51,452 nt of DNA from Gnetum montanum (GCA_015680685.1 MNCI01004790.1:1233-52684); one strand, 5' to 3'. Numbered from the stretch's first letter, positions 21,784 through 33,599 are shown. Made by a program: numbers and translations. Notes: generated by a model not told the origin, from the letters alone.

Positions 21784-22160
21784 TTGGACACTTGTTTGAG
21801 CAGGCTATCTGCTGCCACAGTCCACCGGGCTGACTGCTTGTGCTACTGCAGCCTGCACTGTCTGCTGACGCGCACCCTGCAGCCTGCGTTCACTGCCGTT
21901 CATGCGTTGTTGCAGTCTGCCGCCGTGAGTCGCGCTCCCTGCCGAGGGAAAAGAGAGGCTGGCGATGATCTCCCTCCCTGGTGGTGCCCAGTATAGCAGC
22001 TCTCGGTTGGTGGCAGTGAATGCCCACGTCCGACACGTCTTTGCCACCACCACTGCCACCACCACTGCCACGCCAGCGTAACCTCAGTCACGTTCTCAGC
22101 CATTACCAACGATGGTTACAGTGCCACGTTCTCACGTAACACCGCCAAAAGCTCGCCAAC
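21784..22160. other. GC-rich island in AT-rich surroundings
   Basis: About 375 bp clearly richer in G and C than its neighbours, with several CpGs and a doubled 12-bp block (CCACCACCACTG) at about 22043-22070. ORFs of 70-88 codons exist on both strands but contain no recognisable domain. It could be a promoter or CpG-rich fragment of a lost gene or of a transposable element. Confidence 0.35.
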
Positions 22161-22995
22161 ACTGGATTTTGGCATATGCTACCTTCCATCAGAGGCATGC
22201 GTTTGATCTTCTAGCATCAAAATGATGTTCACGCCATCCAATCGGTAAGCAATAATATGGTGCAGTTCAGATTTTCAGCCTACGATAATAATTAATAAGT
22301 ATGGTTTTATTTATACTAGTGAAACTGAAACCGAAGAAGAAACCGAAACCGAAGATATTATGAAATAAAAAAAAAACATTTTTGGTATCTTGTCAAATAT
22401 AAAAATAGATTCAATAAAGTGGTTAATCATTACTGCATATCATAAAAATGAATCATTACTGCATATCATAAAAATGAATAATAAAAAAAAAGGTACGCAT
22501 ATTTTGTTTTCGTCACAATATTTAGTAAAAATGCATAGAAAAAAATTTCTCTTAATCCTCAAGAGCTCTTGAGCTACTTAACGTGCATGGATACTTTTCT
22601 CCTAAAAGGTTAATCTATATCCTAAGTCTATGTAAACTCAAATACAGATTAAGTTGTGATCTTATTGGGATTTTAGCTTTATTGCTTTAAGGGTGTGAAT
22701 TTGACTAGCTTTCCATCTTTTTGTTATTTTTCCCAAAAATTTACAAGTAAAAATTAAAGTTTCCTGTAAAAATAGGAGATATTAAACTAAGATGTCATTG
22801 ATAGTAGTATATTAACTTAAGTATATGTAAGGGAACATATACAGCTATATATCTATATATAGAGACATACGCATGCATACATACATACTAGCTTTAAGAT
22901 TAGCAAAAAAAAATCATAATGAGATAGGAGATGGAATGTTTCTATATGAAATATTTATGTATCACCATTAAGGCTATGGTGTAGGCTAGATTGAT
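22161..22995. other. Unassigned AT-rich DNA with simple repeats
   Basis: Contains a GAAACCGAA-type repeat near 22321-22353, the 26-bp duplication and a TATA/CATA microsatellite at about 22842-22888. No gene seen. Confidence 0.5.
22425..22476. repeat. 26-bp direct tandem duplication
   Basis: Two adjacent identical copies starting AATCATTACTGCATATCATA. Confidence 0.9.
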
Positions 22996-23071
22996 AGAGT
23001 TACTATGTCAATTAGCTAGTTTGATATAGATTTAGAGTTACTATGTCAGATAGCTAGTTTGATATAGATTT
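22996..23071. repeat. 38-bp tandem duplication
   Basis: Two copies beginning AGAGTTACTATGTCA, differing at a few bases, each ending GATATAGATTT. Confidence 0.85.
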
Positions 23072-23195
23072 GTTGATCATGCCCCGTGCGCAGCATAGGC
23101 AATGTTGGCATCAGCAGAAATCTCAACAATGATAAAAGAAGAAGAAACTTAGACCTAACAATGTTGAAGGACAGTCTCTTATGTATAAGGGAAGC

Positions 23196-24355
23196 AATAG
23201 GATGTCAAATTTCATATGCTGCAATACTAGTGATTGAATAACCACTTGATTAGGTGCTTGATCGCAATTCCAAGAAAAAACTACAATGATTTAGAGTGGC
23301 TGCCATTTTTACAGCAACTTTGTGCAACCCAATCTCTGTTCTATGACAAAGTCAGTTAGACTTGGAAAATGGCACATGAGTTTTGGTAGAGGTAACTGCC
23401 TGATATGGACATATGGACAGTGTACATGAATTTTAATTTTTAATGGATGTTACTGCCACCTTTGATAAGAGTTCAACGGCAACACCTAAGGATGTCAAAT
23501 TCCATATGGTGCAATACCAGTGATTCCTTTAGCAGTGCTTAAGCACGTGATCAGGTGCTTGATGGCAATTTCGAGAAAAAACCACAATGATTTAGAGTGG
23601 CTGCCATTTTTACAGTGACTTTGTGCAACCCAATCTTTGTTTTACCACAAAGTCATGTTAAACTTTAGAAAATGGCACATGAGTTTTGGTAGAGGTAACT
23701 GCCTGATATGGACAGTGTACATGAATTTTAATTTTTAATGGATGTTACTGCCACCTTGGATAAGAGTTCAAATTCCATATAGTGCAATACCAGTGATTGA
23801 ATAAGCATGCTTAAGCATGTGATCAGGTGTTTGATGGCAATTCTGATAAAAAATCACAATGATTTAGAGTGGCTGCTATTTTTACAGCGACTTTGTGCAA
23901 CCCAATCTTTGTTCTACCACAAAGTCACCTTAAACTTTAGAAAATGGCGCATGAGTTTTGGTAGAGGTAACTGCCTGATATGCCTGATATGGACAGTGTA
24001 CATAAATTTTAATTTTTAACGGATGTAACTGCCACCTTTGATATGAGTTCTACTGCAACACCTAAGAATGTTAAATTTCATATGCTGCAATACCAATAAG
24101 TGAATAGGCGGTGCTTTATTAGCTGCACCTTATCAGGTGCTTGATCACAATTCTGAGAAAAAACCCCACCAAAACCCCATCGATTTAGAGTGACCGCCAT
24201 TTTTACTGACTCTATGTGAGCAAGTCTGTGTTGCGACAAAGTCACTTTAGAAAATGATGCATGAGTTTTGGTAGAGGTAACTGCTCAATATGGACAGTGT
24301 ATATGAATTTTAATTTTTAATGGATGTAACTGTCAACTTGGATATGAGTTCAAGT
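23196..24355. repeat. Tandem repeat, four copies of a ~270-320-bp unit
   Basis: The landmark ATGATTTAGAGTGGCTGCCA (or close variant) recurs near 23286, 23587, 23859 and 24180. Other shared blocks are GGTAGAGGTAACTGCC and GAATTTTAATTTTTAA in each unit. Copies have diverged and carry small internal duplications, such as GATATGGACATATGGAC in copy 1 and TGCCTGATATGCCTGATATG in copy 3. It could be a satellite-like array or local segmental duplication. No coding function is supported. Confidence 0.88.
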
Positions 24356-24359
24356 TCAT

Positions 24360-24450
24360 CGGCTAACACCTAAAACATCACTTCAATCGGCTAACACCTA
24401 AAACATCACTTCAATCGGCTAACACCTAAAATATCACGGATCACTTCAAT
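24360..24450. repeat. 28-bp tandem repeat, three copies
   Basis: Unit starts CGGCTAACACCTAAAACATC at 24360, 24388 and 24416. The third copy has a small GGATCA-containing insertion. The CAACACCTAA word also occurs in the adjacent larger repeat units, so the array may derive from them. Confidence 0.9.
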
Positions 24451-25479
24451 CGAAAGCAGAGTCCATCTCTATATTCCAATAGATACACATGAATCTTCAA
24501 TGACAACGTAAGAACCTTAAGTGCTGTGAAATATTTTTATTGAGCTTAACCGGTGTCAGAGCATCATCTTCAACTTGGCCTTGTGCTTCTGCCATTAACG
24601 TCGGCAAAACCATAATAACCAACTACTCTATCTCTGCAGCAAAGAAAACGAGTACAACGAAAAGAAAATCCTTTATCCAGGCATGCTTTATGTAGGGGAA
24701 TCCATTCTGAGAGTTTTCTCGGTGATTGTTTTCTTAATTTTAATTTTTTAAATCTTTTTTCTTTTGAGACATTTTTCTTTTCTTGTTAAAGCAAACTTAA
24801 CGAACTCTAGTGTACAAACACCCATCTCGTGCAAGGGGACAGGACATGCGATTATGTAAGCTTTTTCATCAAGCAAGCAAGCTCTTAAAATTTAAAATCA
24901 CAAATGTAGTAAAGTATTTTTGTTTTATTTTTTTTAGCGTAGATGGATAATTGGGGATCCGGTGTTTCAGACCCAAAAAAATAAATATATTAAAAAAATC
25001 ACAATTATACTACAAAAGCAAAGGAGAGGAGAAACTCCAAAACAATAAAAAGGAAAGACCCAATAGTTTTGGGATGCCTTTTCAGGTTTTCATCTTTTCA
25101 ACCAATTCTAAAAAACCTCCTCTTGAGTAGGAAAAGGATTAGACCGTGCCTTTGTTCAAAAGAATCTAAATGGGTTTTCACTTTTTACTTTCTTGTTAAT
25201 AAACAAAAAAACTAGAGAGTGAAAAATTTAGGAATTCACCTAAAGCATTAGCTACTCAATGACATTATCTTGAATTGACAAAGGAAGAAAACTAGTTGGA
25301 GAATATTTGTGAAGAATCACATTACATCGAAACTTCCAAATGACATAAAGAATAAGAGGACGAAAGCCATGCCAACTATGAAGTGGAAATCCTTGAAGTT
25401 AAGGAGTGTCACTAAACAAAACTTTATCTAAGCCTAGTTAAAAACCATGTAAATACCTACTACACCAAATCCAAGGGTT
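24451..25479. other. Unassigned AT-rich DNA
   Basis: No supported gene or element boundary seen. The part from about 25050 may be the 3' tail of the minus-strand LINE relic next to it. Confidence 0.4.
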
Positions 25480-26740
25480 TTGAGCAAGGGAACAAGTAAA
25501 AAAAATAATAGATGAATGTATCTTCCATGTTGCATATAGGACATCTTATGTTATGAACATCTAAATGGGAGCACCAAATACTAATAATAAAACCTTGATA
25601 ATCAAGTACCACAAAAAATGTCTAATTTTTGAAAGAGTAGTGGCATTTCATATCTTTTGAATTTGCTCATTCTATAACTACACATTGTGATTAACCTTAC
25701 AAAGATAATTGAATCTTGGATAAATAGTAGTATTAGAATTAATAGGAATATACATAATCTTGGATTGATAAGGAAAAACATGATGGTCATTAATCAAAGA
25801 AAAAAAATAAAAAAAAATCATTATAAGAATCTTGAATAGTTATACTTTTGTTGACACTATCCATAAGAAAAAATCAATAAATATAGAATTTTTAGACCCA
25901 TAAGAAAAAAATGATGGTCATTAATCTAAAAAATAATCAAGAAAATCATTATGAGAATCTTGAATAGCTACACTTTGGTCCAAACTATCTAAAAGATCAA
26001 AAAATGTAGACTTTTTAGAAACATTAATGTCATAGAGACTTTGATACCCAAACCAAGTAATTTGATGATTATGCATGCAAAGAGATGAAAAGGAGGAAAT
26101 ACCAAGCTTACACCATGTATTATTAATAGGAAGACACCATGAAGAAAGCATATCAAACATAGAGGTAGAAATAGTAATATTATTGAAGTTTCAAAAATCA
26201 TTGATAAAACTGCAAGCCTTCCAAATACATTTTATGATAATAGAACTTGATATAGTAATATCTTTTGGAAAAAGGATCTAATTAAGAAAATAAGTATGTC
26301 TTCAGTAACCACTACCTCTAAGCTTACCCATCTAAATGTGCATCTAAAAACTTCTATGGCTCTTTACGAGATAAGCATTTAACCATCACTTGGTATATAA
26401 AACAATACCTTGCTTATAATAATTCATCAATCTTAATCCAATATCCTCCTTGTGAGAAGTGTAAATGTTCCACACAACACAATAAAATCCTTTCCTAGAA
26501 TGGTTGTTACTCTAAAGAAGATTTCTTGCAAGATGATCAATGTGATGATATGTAGAACTACTAAGAGTCCAACATGATGAATAATATACATGAGTAGCTT
26601 GACTGATATGCTTATAAACAATAAACTTACCAGCTCTTGAAAGCTTTTTCTCCTTCCATTTACTAAGTGGTAGATTGATCTTGAATTGAATATGCAATCA
26701 GTCAACAAAGTTTGATGATGTATAACCCATTCATGTCGAC
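25480..26740 (-). pseudogene. Decayed LINE reverse-transcriptase C-terminal region
   Basis: On the minus strand, from about 26700, the frame shows LPLSKWKEKKLSRAGKF, then SQATHVYYSSCW and IDHLARNLLWS. This is the arrangement downstream of the catalytic RT domain in plant L1-type LINEs and related RT pseudogenes (usual form: plus LSLAGR, then an FLWG-like block). Near 25535 RCPICNMEDTF fits the RT zinc-binding (zf-RVT) motif that normally follows. Stops and frame changes are frequent. No poly(A) tail or target duplication was found. The catalytic part would lie beyond 26740 and is not recognisable. Confidence 0.65.
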
Positions 26741-27675
26741 AAAGGTCATGTATAAACGAAACCCATTCATTGATGTCTTGGCCATATGGTCATTTCACCC
26801 TTTAAATTCATGGACAACATCTTAATATATATTATTATTGTTGTCATGATGAAATAGATTTATCTTTTCAAAATATAACATTTGACAATTGGTGTGAGCA
26901 TGGTGGGAATTGAACCCAATATCCTTCTCCAAACACTGTTAGAGCTTAGTTTCAAAAAAGTTATGTGGTGGTTGAAATTAATTTCTTTCCATGAATTAGG
27001 TTCTTGGATTTGAAGCTCATAACTTAGAAAGTATGAATTTTTTAAGTTATGACTTGTTTAAATAAATTTTTGAAATATTGGCAAATAAAGTTCTCCCTCA
27101 TAGAGGTTTTTTGGCTTGTATTTGGAAAGTGGTGCTTGTAATATACTTTGACCTTATAGCTACAAGTACAATAATGTATGAGCTAACCAATTAATGAACA
27201 ACCATTGCTTCATTTGTTTGAATAATTGAAACTATAATTATATGTGTCTGAAGTTATTTACCAAACATGATACTTTGATATAAATTAAACATAACATAAT
27301 AATATCCAAGTATACTTAGGATTGAACCAATATTTTGAACCATAAGCCACATGCTTTAATGAAGGGAGCTATTCTTTCACTATAAGTTCTCAGTATATTT
27401 AAAATATGACAAGTGACTTCATTTCTTAAGATTAGGATAAGTTCTTTATTTGGAGGGGAGGATGATAGAACTCCAAAGTTTTTTTAATAATATTAATCTT
27501 TAAGACATATGGTGAAATTATAACTTAGCATTTCTCATTAGAATTGAACCCATAACTTAGAGTTTTGAAATTAAAACTCTTACTCCTAGGATGGAAACTT
27601 AAAAAAGCTAAAAAATTTTAGGATTTTTCTTTAAACACTTTGTTGATCTTATGTACTCTAATTTTTTTTAATATT
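26741..27675. other. Unassigned AT-rich DNA
   Basis: Contains several phrases of the type GAATTGAACCCA(T/A)AA, suggesting an old repeat, but no boundary or coding motif could be supported. Confidence 0.4.
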
Positions 27676-28572
27676 TGATGAAGCATCATGGTTGGTTGTG
27701 TCAACAGGATGTCGTCGATGCAACCCCATTGACGGGATGTTGTTAACATGATCCCGTCAATGTAGGGGTTGACTTGTTGATGTGTACCCATCAATGGGGC
27801 ACCCTATTTTTCCTATAGATGTGCACATTCCACCACATTTATGGCATTCCTTTCATAAGTTGTAGCAAAGTTATAGCAGTTTTTACATTCAAAAGTTAGA
27901 ATATTTTCTAAGTATCCGTAGTAGAAGTCAAAGAATGTACAAATTGTTATTCAAGCACTGTTGTCCCTGAGCACTACAGTGTGTGCGACAACAAAGATGA
28001 GCTTTCTGATAAACCTTGTGACACCTTAAAATAGATTAACTATTTCCTTTATGCATTTAATATTTTGAGCAATTTTTTAATGCTTCAAGTAATTAAATTA
28101 AGCTAGATTAAGACATATTAAATTTTGATTAATTAATCACATAAATACAACCACTTCTAGCATACGCTTGATGCTTGGTAATCCCAACAACACTTAATGT
28201 TTGGTAACCTAGTAGCATTAAATATGTTTAGGATGTGTATGACAAGTGGAAATGGATGCTTATGTTAGGATTAGTTAAGTGTTAGCTAGTTAGATTAAAT
28301 TAGCAATTAAATATTTGTATTTATTATTCATTATTCTTAACTGACTTAGAACATAAAACATAAAAATGATAAAAATCATATGCCTCAGTTGCACTTAACC
28401 ATACCTTTGCATTTCACAAGTGTAATTGGGAAGACAATGATTACAATGGTTAGTTTCACTTCCTAGAGACAAGTGTACTTAGAAGGATATAAGTTCATGG
28501 AATTCGAACGAATCACACATGAACGCTTAGTGATTCGTATGATTGGGTGTAGGGTCTACTTGTCACTCATCA
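27676..28572 (+). mobile_element. Family C LTR (5' type, followed by a PBS)
   Basis: 897 bp, beginning TGATGAAGCATCATGG and ending GTCACTCATCA. It matches the A and B LTRs in the R-U5 part (GATGAGCTTTCTGATAAACCTTG, CATAAAAATGATAAAAATCATATGCCTCA, the final GATTGGGTGTAGGG), but its U3 is different. The TATA box is degraded (CCTATAGATG near 27815). A PBS follows immediately, so in its own orientation it is a 5' LTR. Confidence 0.85.
27715..27800. repeat. Inverted-repeat motif pair in C U3
   Basis: CATTGACGGGAT (27728-27739) and ATCCCGTCAATG form a perfect 12-bp inverted repeat a few bases apart. Further half-copies (GATGTCGTCGATG, CCATCAATGGGG) surround them. This takes the place that the GATATC array holds in the A and B LTRs. 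Confidence 0.75.
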
Positions 28573-28573
28573 T

Positions 28574-28593
28574 TGGTGCCGTTGTTGGGGATT
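28574..28593 (+). other. Primer-binding site of C (tRNA-Asp type)
   Basis: TGGTGCCGTTGTTGGGGATT, two bases after the LTR, resembles the complement of the plant tRNA-Asp 3' end. Confidence 0.82.
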
Positions 28594-28639
28594 GAACCTA
28601 GGTTATTGGGAACAACTCCTTAACATTGACAAACTAGGA

Positions 28640-30181
28640 AGTGAAAATTTTTTATTCAACATCGAACACTTTGACTACATTCCACAACTCTTGGTATTCA
28701 TTCATCCTCTTGTCTAGGTTCTTAACAGTTTATTGTTGATCAATGAACTTTGTCTTGAGAACCTGGAGTTTGGCATTGGTAGTCTCAAGCTTCTACTTGG
28801 TGTCTTTGTGATGCTTGAACTTTGCTTCATACAATAAGTATGAAATAACCACTTGCTTCTTCAATTTAGACCATGGCTATATGGTAGTCAAAGGGCTTGG
28901 ACTTCCTCCATGGAGAGATTTCAATTTTTTGCTACCAATCTTCTCAATTTTTTGTTTACTCTATTTAGCTAATTTTGCTATTGATGGATGAAATTTTGCA
29001 TTTACTACTTTTGCACATTAACATTTCATAGGTGATGATTTTTTCTGATAAAAATTGCATTCTCATGGTGCATCTAGAACAAGTTATTTTTAATGGTGTA
29101 CATTTTGGTGTTGGCCACAGATTGGTCAAAGATGGTTGGCTCCTTCTTGTTCTCAAGCTTTTTGAGCTTGCCTTCAAGCTGCTTGAAGACTTCATCCCTT
29201 ATTAGTGCAGGGTTGAGAAATGCAAGATCGGCAAGATGGGCTATGATTTTAGCAACCTCCATAGCCAAGTGTTGGTTTTGTGCTTGTGCTATTTCAAGTT
29301 GCCCCTCCAATATAATGCAGTTACCCCTCACTTCTAACAGCTTTTCATGGGTTACGGTGATTGTGTTTGGAAGGTCAAAGACATCTGGAATAGGTTACCT
29401 AGTTCCCAGTAGTTGGTCCAGCAACTTCTCATGCTAAGCTGCAATTAATCTACCACTAACTATTCCTATAGATGTCTGCACATCTTTATGTAGAAAATTT
29501 GGTACAGATGCTGTAGGTGCATTTAATGATTCATCAATATTATCAACAACCACCTCTGCTGCTATCTCTTCTCCATGGTGTTGCATCACCAAGATAGTTG
29601 CCCCCTCACCCTTCCCCAAATGTATTGAAAAAGTAGCAACAGTCCTAGAGATTTTTTGGAATTGTTGTTTTTGCGAGAGAGATACAGTTACCTCTCGAGC
29701 ATTAGGATTTGACCTTGTGGGCAGCTACGTTCTTTGGGCTAAGAAAATTGGCCTACCTCCCTCTATCTGGTTGGTTGTTCAAGCCACTTTGTTAAGGTGA
29801 CTCATTGCTCGGCAATACATTGATGGATCACAGCTACTCATTCCTGCTCGCTGCTCTTGGATCTCATGCATGCACTCAAGGGTAGCATGGGCCTCTACTA
29901 TTGTTTTGTGAGTGTGTGGTGGAGGTGGAGGTCACTGATCCTCTTCTTGGATGACTTTAGTAGGCACCTTGTCCTTCATCATCTCGGTGAGACTATTCTG
30001 TTGTAGTAGCTTCTTTAGGAATTTGTTGGATAAATTCCAATTTGGGCTCCTCTTGAAGAGGTCTCATGGCATGGGTCTCTACTTGCTCATGAGACTATTC
30101 TTGGCCCCTTCCTATTCTTGGCTATTTGTCTCTTGGTTGGGATGGTCCTCCTTCTAGTGCATGCTTTTTTTTAGGTGTCAT
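28640..30181 (-). pseudogene. Third ORF of element D, coiled-coil protein (decayed)
   Basis: Starts ATG at 30181 with MTPKKKHALEGGPSQ, similar to the B ORF at 18935 (MAPKRGQEGGPSQ). Several stops break it. The longest open parts are 29619-29434 and 29331-29074. The second holds a heptad-like stretch (LEGQLEIAQAQNQHLAMEV ... KQLEGKLKKLENKKEP) expected to form a coiled coil. It is Gln/Glu/Lys-rich with no signal peptide or membrane segment, so it does not look like an envelope protein. No family recognised. Position after the 3' region suggests expression from a spliced RNA (inference). Confidence 0.5.
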
Positions 30182-30199
30182 TTGTGGTCAAAACACAAC

Positions 30200-32200
30200 C
30201 AAGGATGAGCATTCAATGTGTAAGTTATAACATTTAAGTATCTTTCTCATTGGACAATTACACGTAGGCTAAGTTTTGACCATGGTAGATTGATTGTTTT
30301 ATTATTATTTTAATGATTTTTTAACTTAGATTGCTATCATCAAAGCTTGTTTGAAAGGTTTAACTCTTATAATTTGATGTTTTAATATTGATTTCTTTGT
30401 TAAAAATTTGTGAAAGTTAGAAATTTTTTCAAAATTTTTTTGGTCAAAAACTTAAGGTTTGTGGTCCCCACAATAAAGAGCTTACCTTTGGTAGCTATAG
30501 AGTTGAAGAACAGAGTGAATTGAATAAAAATTTAGGAAGTTATGGCTCATGGAAGGTTTTGGGCTCTAAAAAATCCAAAAACTTTTGAAGAAAATGTGAA
30601 AAATGATTAAGTGTTCACATCTAGTTATAGGCATTTTTTGATTACGTCAATGAGGTCTTATTGATAGTTTTGATGCATATACAAGGAGGTTTTACACAAA
30701 ATTGGAGTCTACAAAGAGCTAGAAAAGCTATGAACATGATGAAAACATTAGAAGAGGGTTTTGGAATTCACAAAAATGGAGAATGTGATTGGAGAATTAA
30801 AATTTGGAGAAAAATGCTTTAAGGAGTGCATAGTTGGATGCATCAATGGGGTGCATGAAAGATTTGATTGTCAAAATGCCAAAGGATAAGGAACTTAAGT
30901 AAGCCAACCAAGAGATATGCAAATGGATCCTTTTAATTGTAGGCTCATGCCCTTTTTACTCTTTCATAACCTTAACTAAGGAGTCTGTGGGCCCCCTAGT
31001 TGATTATGGTTATGAAAAGTTAAGGACCAAATCCAGATGAATCTACCTAAGAATTTTAACACATCAAACTTTGACATTGAACAAGACATGGAAAGTTACA
31101 ATGAGGTAAATGATCGAAAGCATTGATGGATGAAAGAGAAAGTGGAATGAAGTTCTTAATCATGATCTAATGAAGTCTCTTGTGGATTCTATGGTTAAAT
31201 GACCCAATAAAGTCCATCCTTAGTCTAGATCAAAACCAACTACTTTTAGTAACTTTGCATCACCACTCAAAGACAAGAACACCCCCTCAAGACACAAGAA
31301 TGCTCCCATAGATAAAATACTATTCCTTATTAGAGAAGAAAAGAGAAGCATGAAGTGAGAAAGGACCTTAGTTTGAGCAGACCTTTAGGCATGGGTAACA
31401 TGTCTTTCTAGTTCCATAACTAGTGCTTGTAGCTTGTTATTTTGTCTAAGGGGTGTGCTTTGAATTTCCATAATGTTTTTTTCATGTTTTTTTTTAATTT
31501 CATGTTTGTATGGATTTTTGGATGGGAACAACACCATGAAAAGACTTATTAACTTCTTATTATTGGTCAACAGGAAATCATAACAAATCTATGAAAATAC
31601 AGTTGCACTTAAGCAAGTAGAAAGGTATAAAGAGTATTGAATTCCTTTGAAGTCATACCCTTTTGAAACCTGTAACCCAAGTTTGGAAACTACCAAGGTC
31701 ATAAGTTCCTTAAAGTTTCATTAATGAAAAATGGACCTCATGCGCCAAAAACCAGGAAGACCATAGAGTTTTTAGATGGGTAGATAACATGGACTCATTA
31801 CCTGCACCATGAAAATGAAACTTTGTCTTAGTCATTAGTAATTAAAATTCAAAAATAGAAACTAAAAATTTAGTAATAAAAAACATTAAGTACAAACCAC
31901 CATTAGCAAACAACTACATCATCACTGTGTCTTGTTGGCAACAAAGCATTTTATTATAAAATAAGAAAAATTCACACTAGTATAAAGTAAAATATAAAAG
32001 AAATTATAAAATATTTAAGAAAGTTAAAATATACTAATGATGTTGTAAAAAATAATTAGGAAAAACAACAAAGTGTAAAATAGAAATGTATAAAAAAAGT
32101 GTAAAATAAAAAAGTTGAAAAATTGAGAAGCCACTAGTATGGTTAACATGAATGGCCATCTCCCCCATAACTAAGTTGAAATAAGGAGATCCAAAAAATT
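30200..32200 (-). other. A-type 3' region of element D
   Basis: Minus-strand landmarks match A2 in order. GTTATGGGGGAGATGGCC near 32175 matches A2 at 15042. CAAAGCACACCCCTTAGAC near 31447 matches 15730. GGGCATGAGCCT near 30950 matches 16229. This confirms that gag and 3' region are directly adjacent in D. Confidence 0.7.
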
Positions 32201-32289
32201 GATCGACCAGATCGTTCAGGGCACCTTGTTTTCATTTCTCTCCAGCACGACCCTCGCACGGATCCAGGATTAGGCTGTATGCTCAAAAA

Positions 32290-33560
32290 CCTCTTGGTGT
32301 TCTAGCCACCAACATTTTCGGTCGCTAAAATTTCTACAATGCCTTTTACTATAGCTATCTTGCCCTTACCCCTTTGGTAGGCACATTCAACTTCTTTTTG
32401 CCTCCTACGATCATGATCACTACCCTGCTCTCTTGATTCTATGGTAGTTTTTATAGCAGTTTGGAATTTTTCATCCAAAAAATTCCAAATTTTATCTACC
32501 TTAGCCAAAATTTCAAACATATATTTTTGAATCGACAAGGTCTTTTTGTTTACCCCTCATCAAGAGATGACTCTTCCTCACTGTCAAAAAATGAAACCTC
32601 CCTCTTTCTGATGGAAGGATCCCTATTGTATTCTTTAGCACTTTCCTATTTCCTTAACTCTCCTTCTTTTACTACATGCTCAATTAGTCTTTAAATTTTA
32701 TGGTCTCTAAGTTTTGACAGTCTCCATTGGGCATAGACACTAAAAGTTCTTCTTGTTTCTAATCTAAGTCCATCAAGGATATGGCAAAGTTATTCTTGCT
32801 AAGAATAACCATGGCTAGGACATCGATGGATGAGAGAATAATATCTTTCCATGGCAGTGTCGATGGATTCATGGTTTCTTTGCTTTCATTCTTGGATCTA
32901 CCTTCTCAAATTAGAAACTTTAGAGTATTTCTAATGCTTATCATTAAGTAACTCTAGCATCATAATCCACTTGGAAATGGTTTCCAACTCTAAGGATTGG
33001 TACTAGCTTTCTGCTTCCTTCATGAGTGTCCTGGGAAATAGCTTTAATTTCTACCAATCATTTTCAATATTTTTTTAAGTCATAGGCATCATGAAAATCT
33101 TGAAGATGTGTTTATGGATAAAAGTTATATCCCCCTTAAATTTGGAAATATTGTTTATATTAAGTCATCTAATCCAACAATCTTTCACATCCCTAGTTGG
33201 AATTTTTAAGACCTTTGCAATATTTATCCTGCTCCAAGTTACCAGCAAAGGCTCATCATCATCATTATTTTGATAATGTTGATCACATCCTCTACTACCC
33301 CTTTATTCATGGTGGGCCCAGTGAGAATCATTGTTGTCCCACTATTCCCCTTCATCACTATTCCCCTTCATCACTATTGTTCTTTCTATGATGTTTATTA
33401 GAACTAGAAGAGGAAGAAGAAGCTGTAGATGATGAGGGTGAAGAGGGAGGAGGGCTACCACCACCATGGTATCTAGCAACTCCTCTATGATTGTCATGGT
33501 CATGTTCACCAATTTTCTTATCATCTTGATACTTGTCTGAGCCCCTGCCTTAAATTCCTT
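32290..33560 (-). pseudogene. Decayed gag of element D
   Basis: Minus strand. The Ser-rich tract SPPSSPSSSTASSSSSSS at about 33450-33390 corresponds to A2 gag near 9590. The capsid core follows, with KLKLFPRTLMKEAES, SKVSNLRR and ILDGLRLETRRTFSVYAQ (about 33060-32720), clearly the A2 capsid. The end near 32340 has QRGKGKIAIV, matching KGKGKITIS of A2. Many stops are present. The N-terminal third is missing, because at about 33560 the sequence switches to element E. Confidence 0.82.
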
Positions 33561-33599
33561 TTTTTAATAGTCTGGTCAATCAGACAGAGACTTAGTCTA

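Larger units (their letters stand above)
28640..33560 (-). mobile_element. Element D internal region: gag-only A/B-type element, antisense
   Basis: On the minus strand the order is gag (33540 to 32290), A-type 3' region (32200 to 30200) and a third ORF (30181 to about 28640). No protease, RT or integrase lies between gag and the 3' region, although both flanking parts align with A2. At its low-coordinate end, where a minus-strand 3' LTR is expected, there is instead the plus-strand LTR C with its PBS. At the high end it is cut by the RT fragment of element E. Confidence 0.75.

Noticed and set aside
21805-22109. Minus-strand ORFs in the GC-rich island as a host gene
   Set aside because: Overlapping ORFs on both strands, low-complexity Trp/Gln repeats from a CCACCACCACTG duplication, and no domain.
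23807-24019. ORF inside the ~290-bp tandem repeat
   Set aside because: It is open in only one of four units, so it is not a conserved coding unit.
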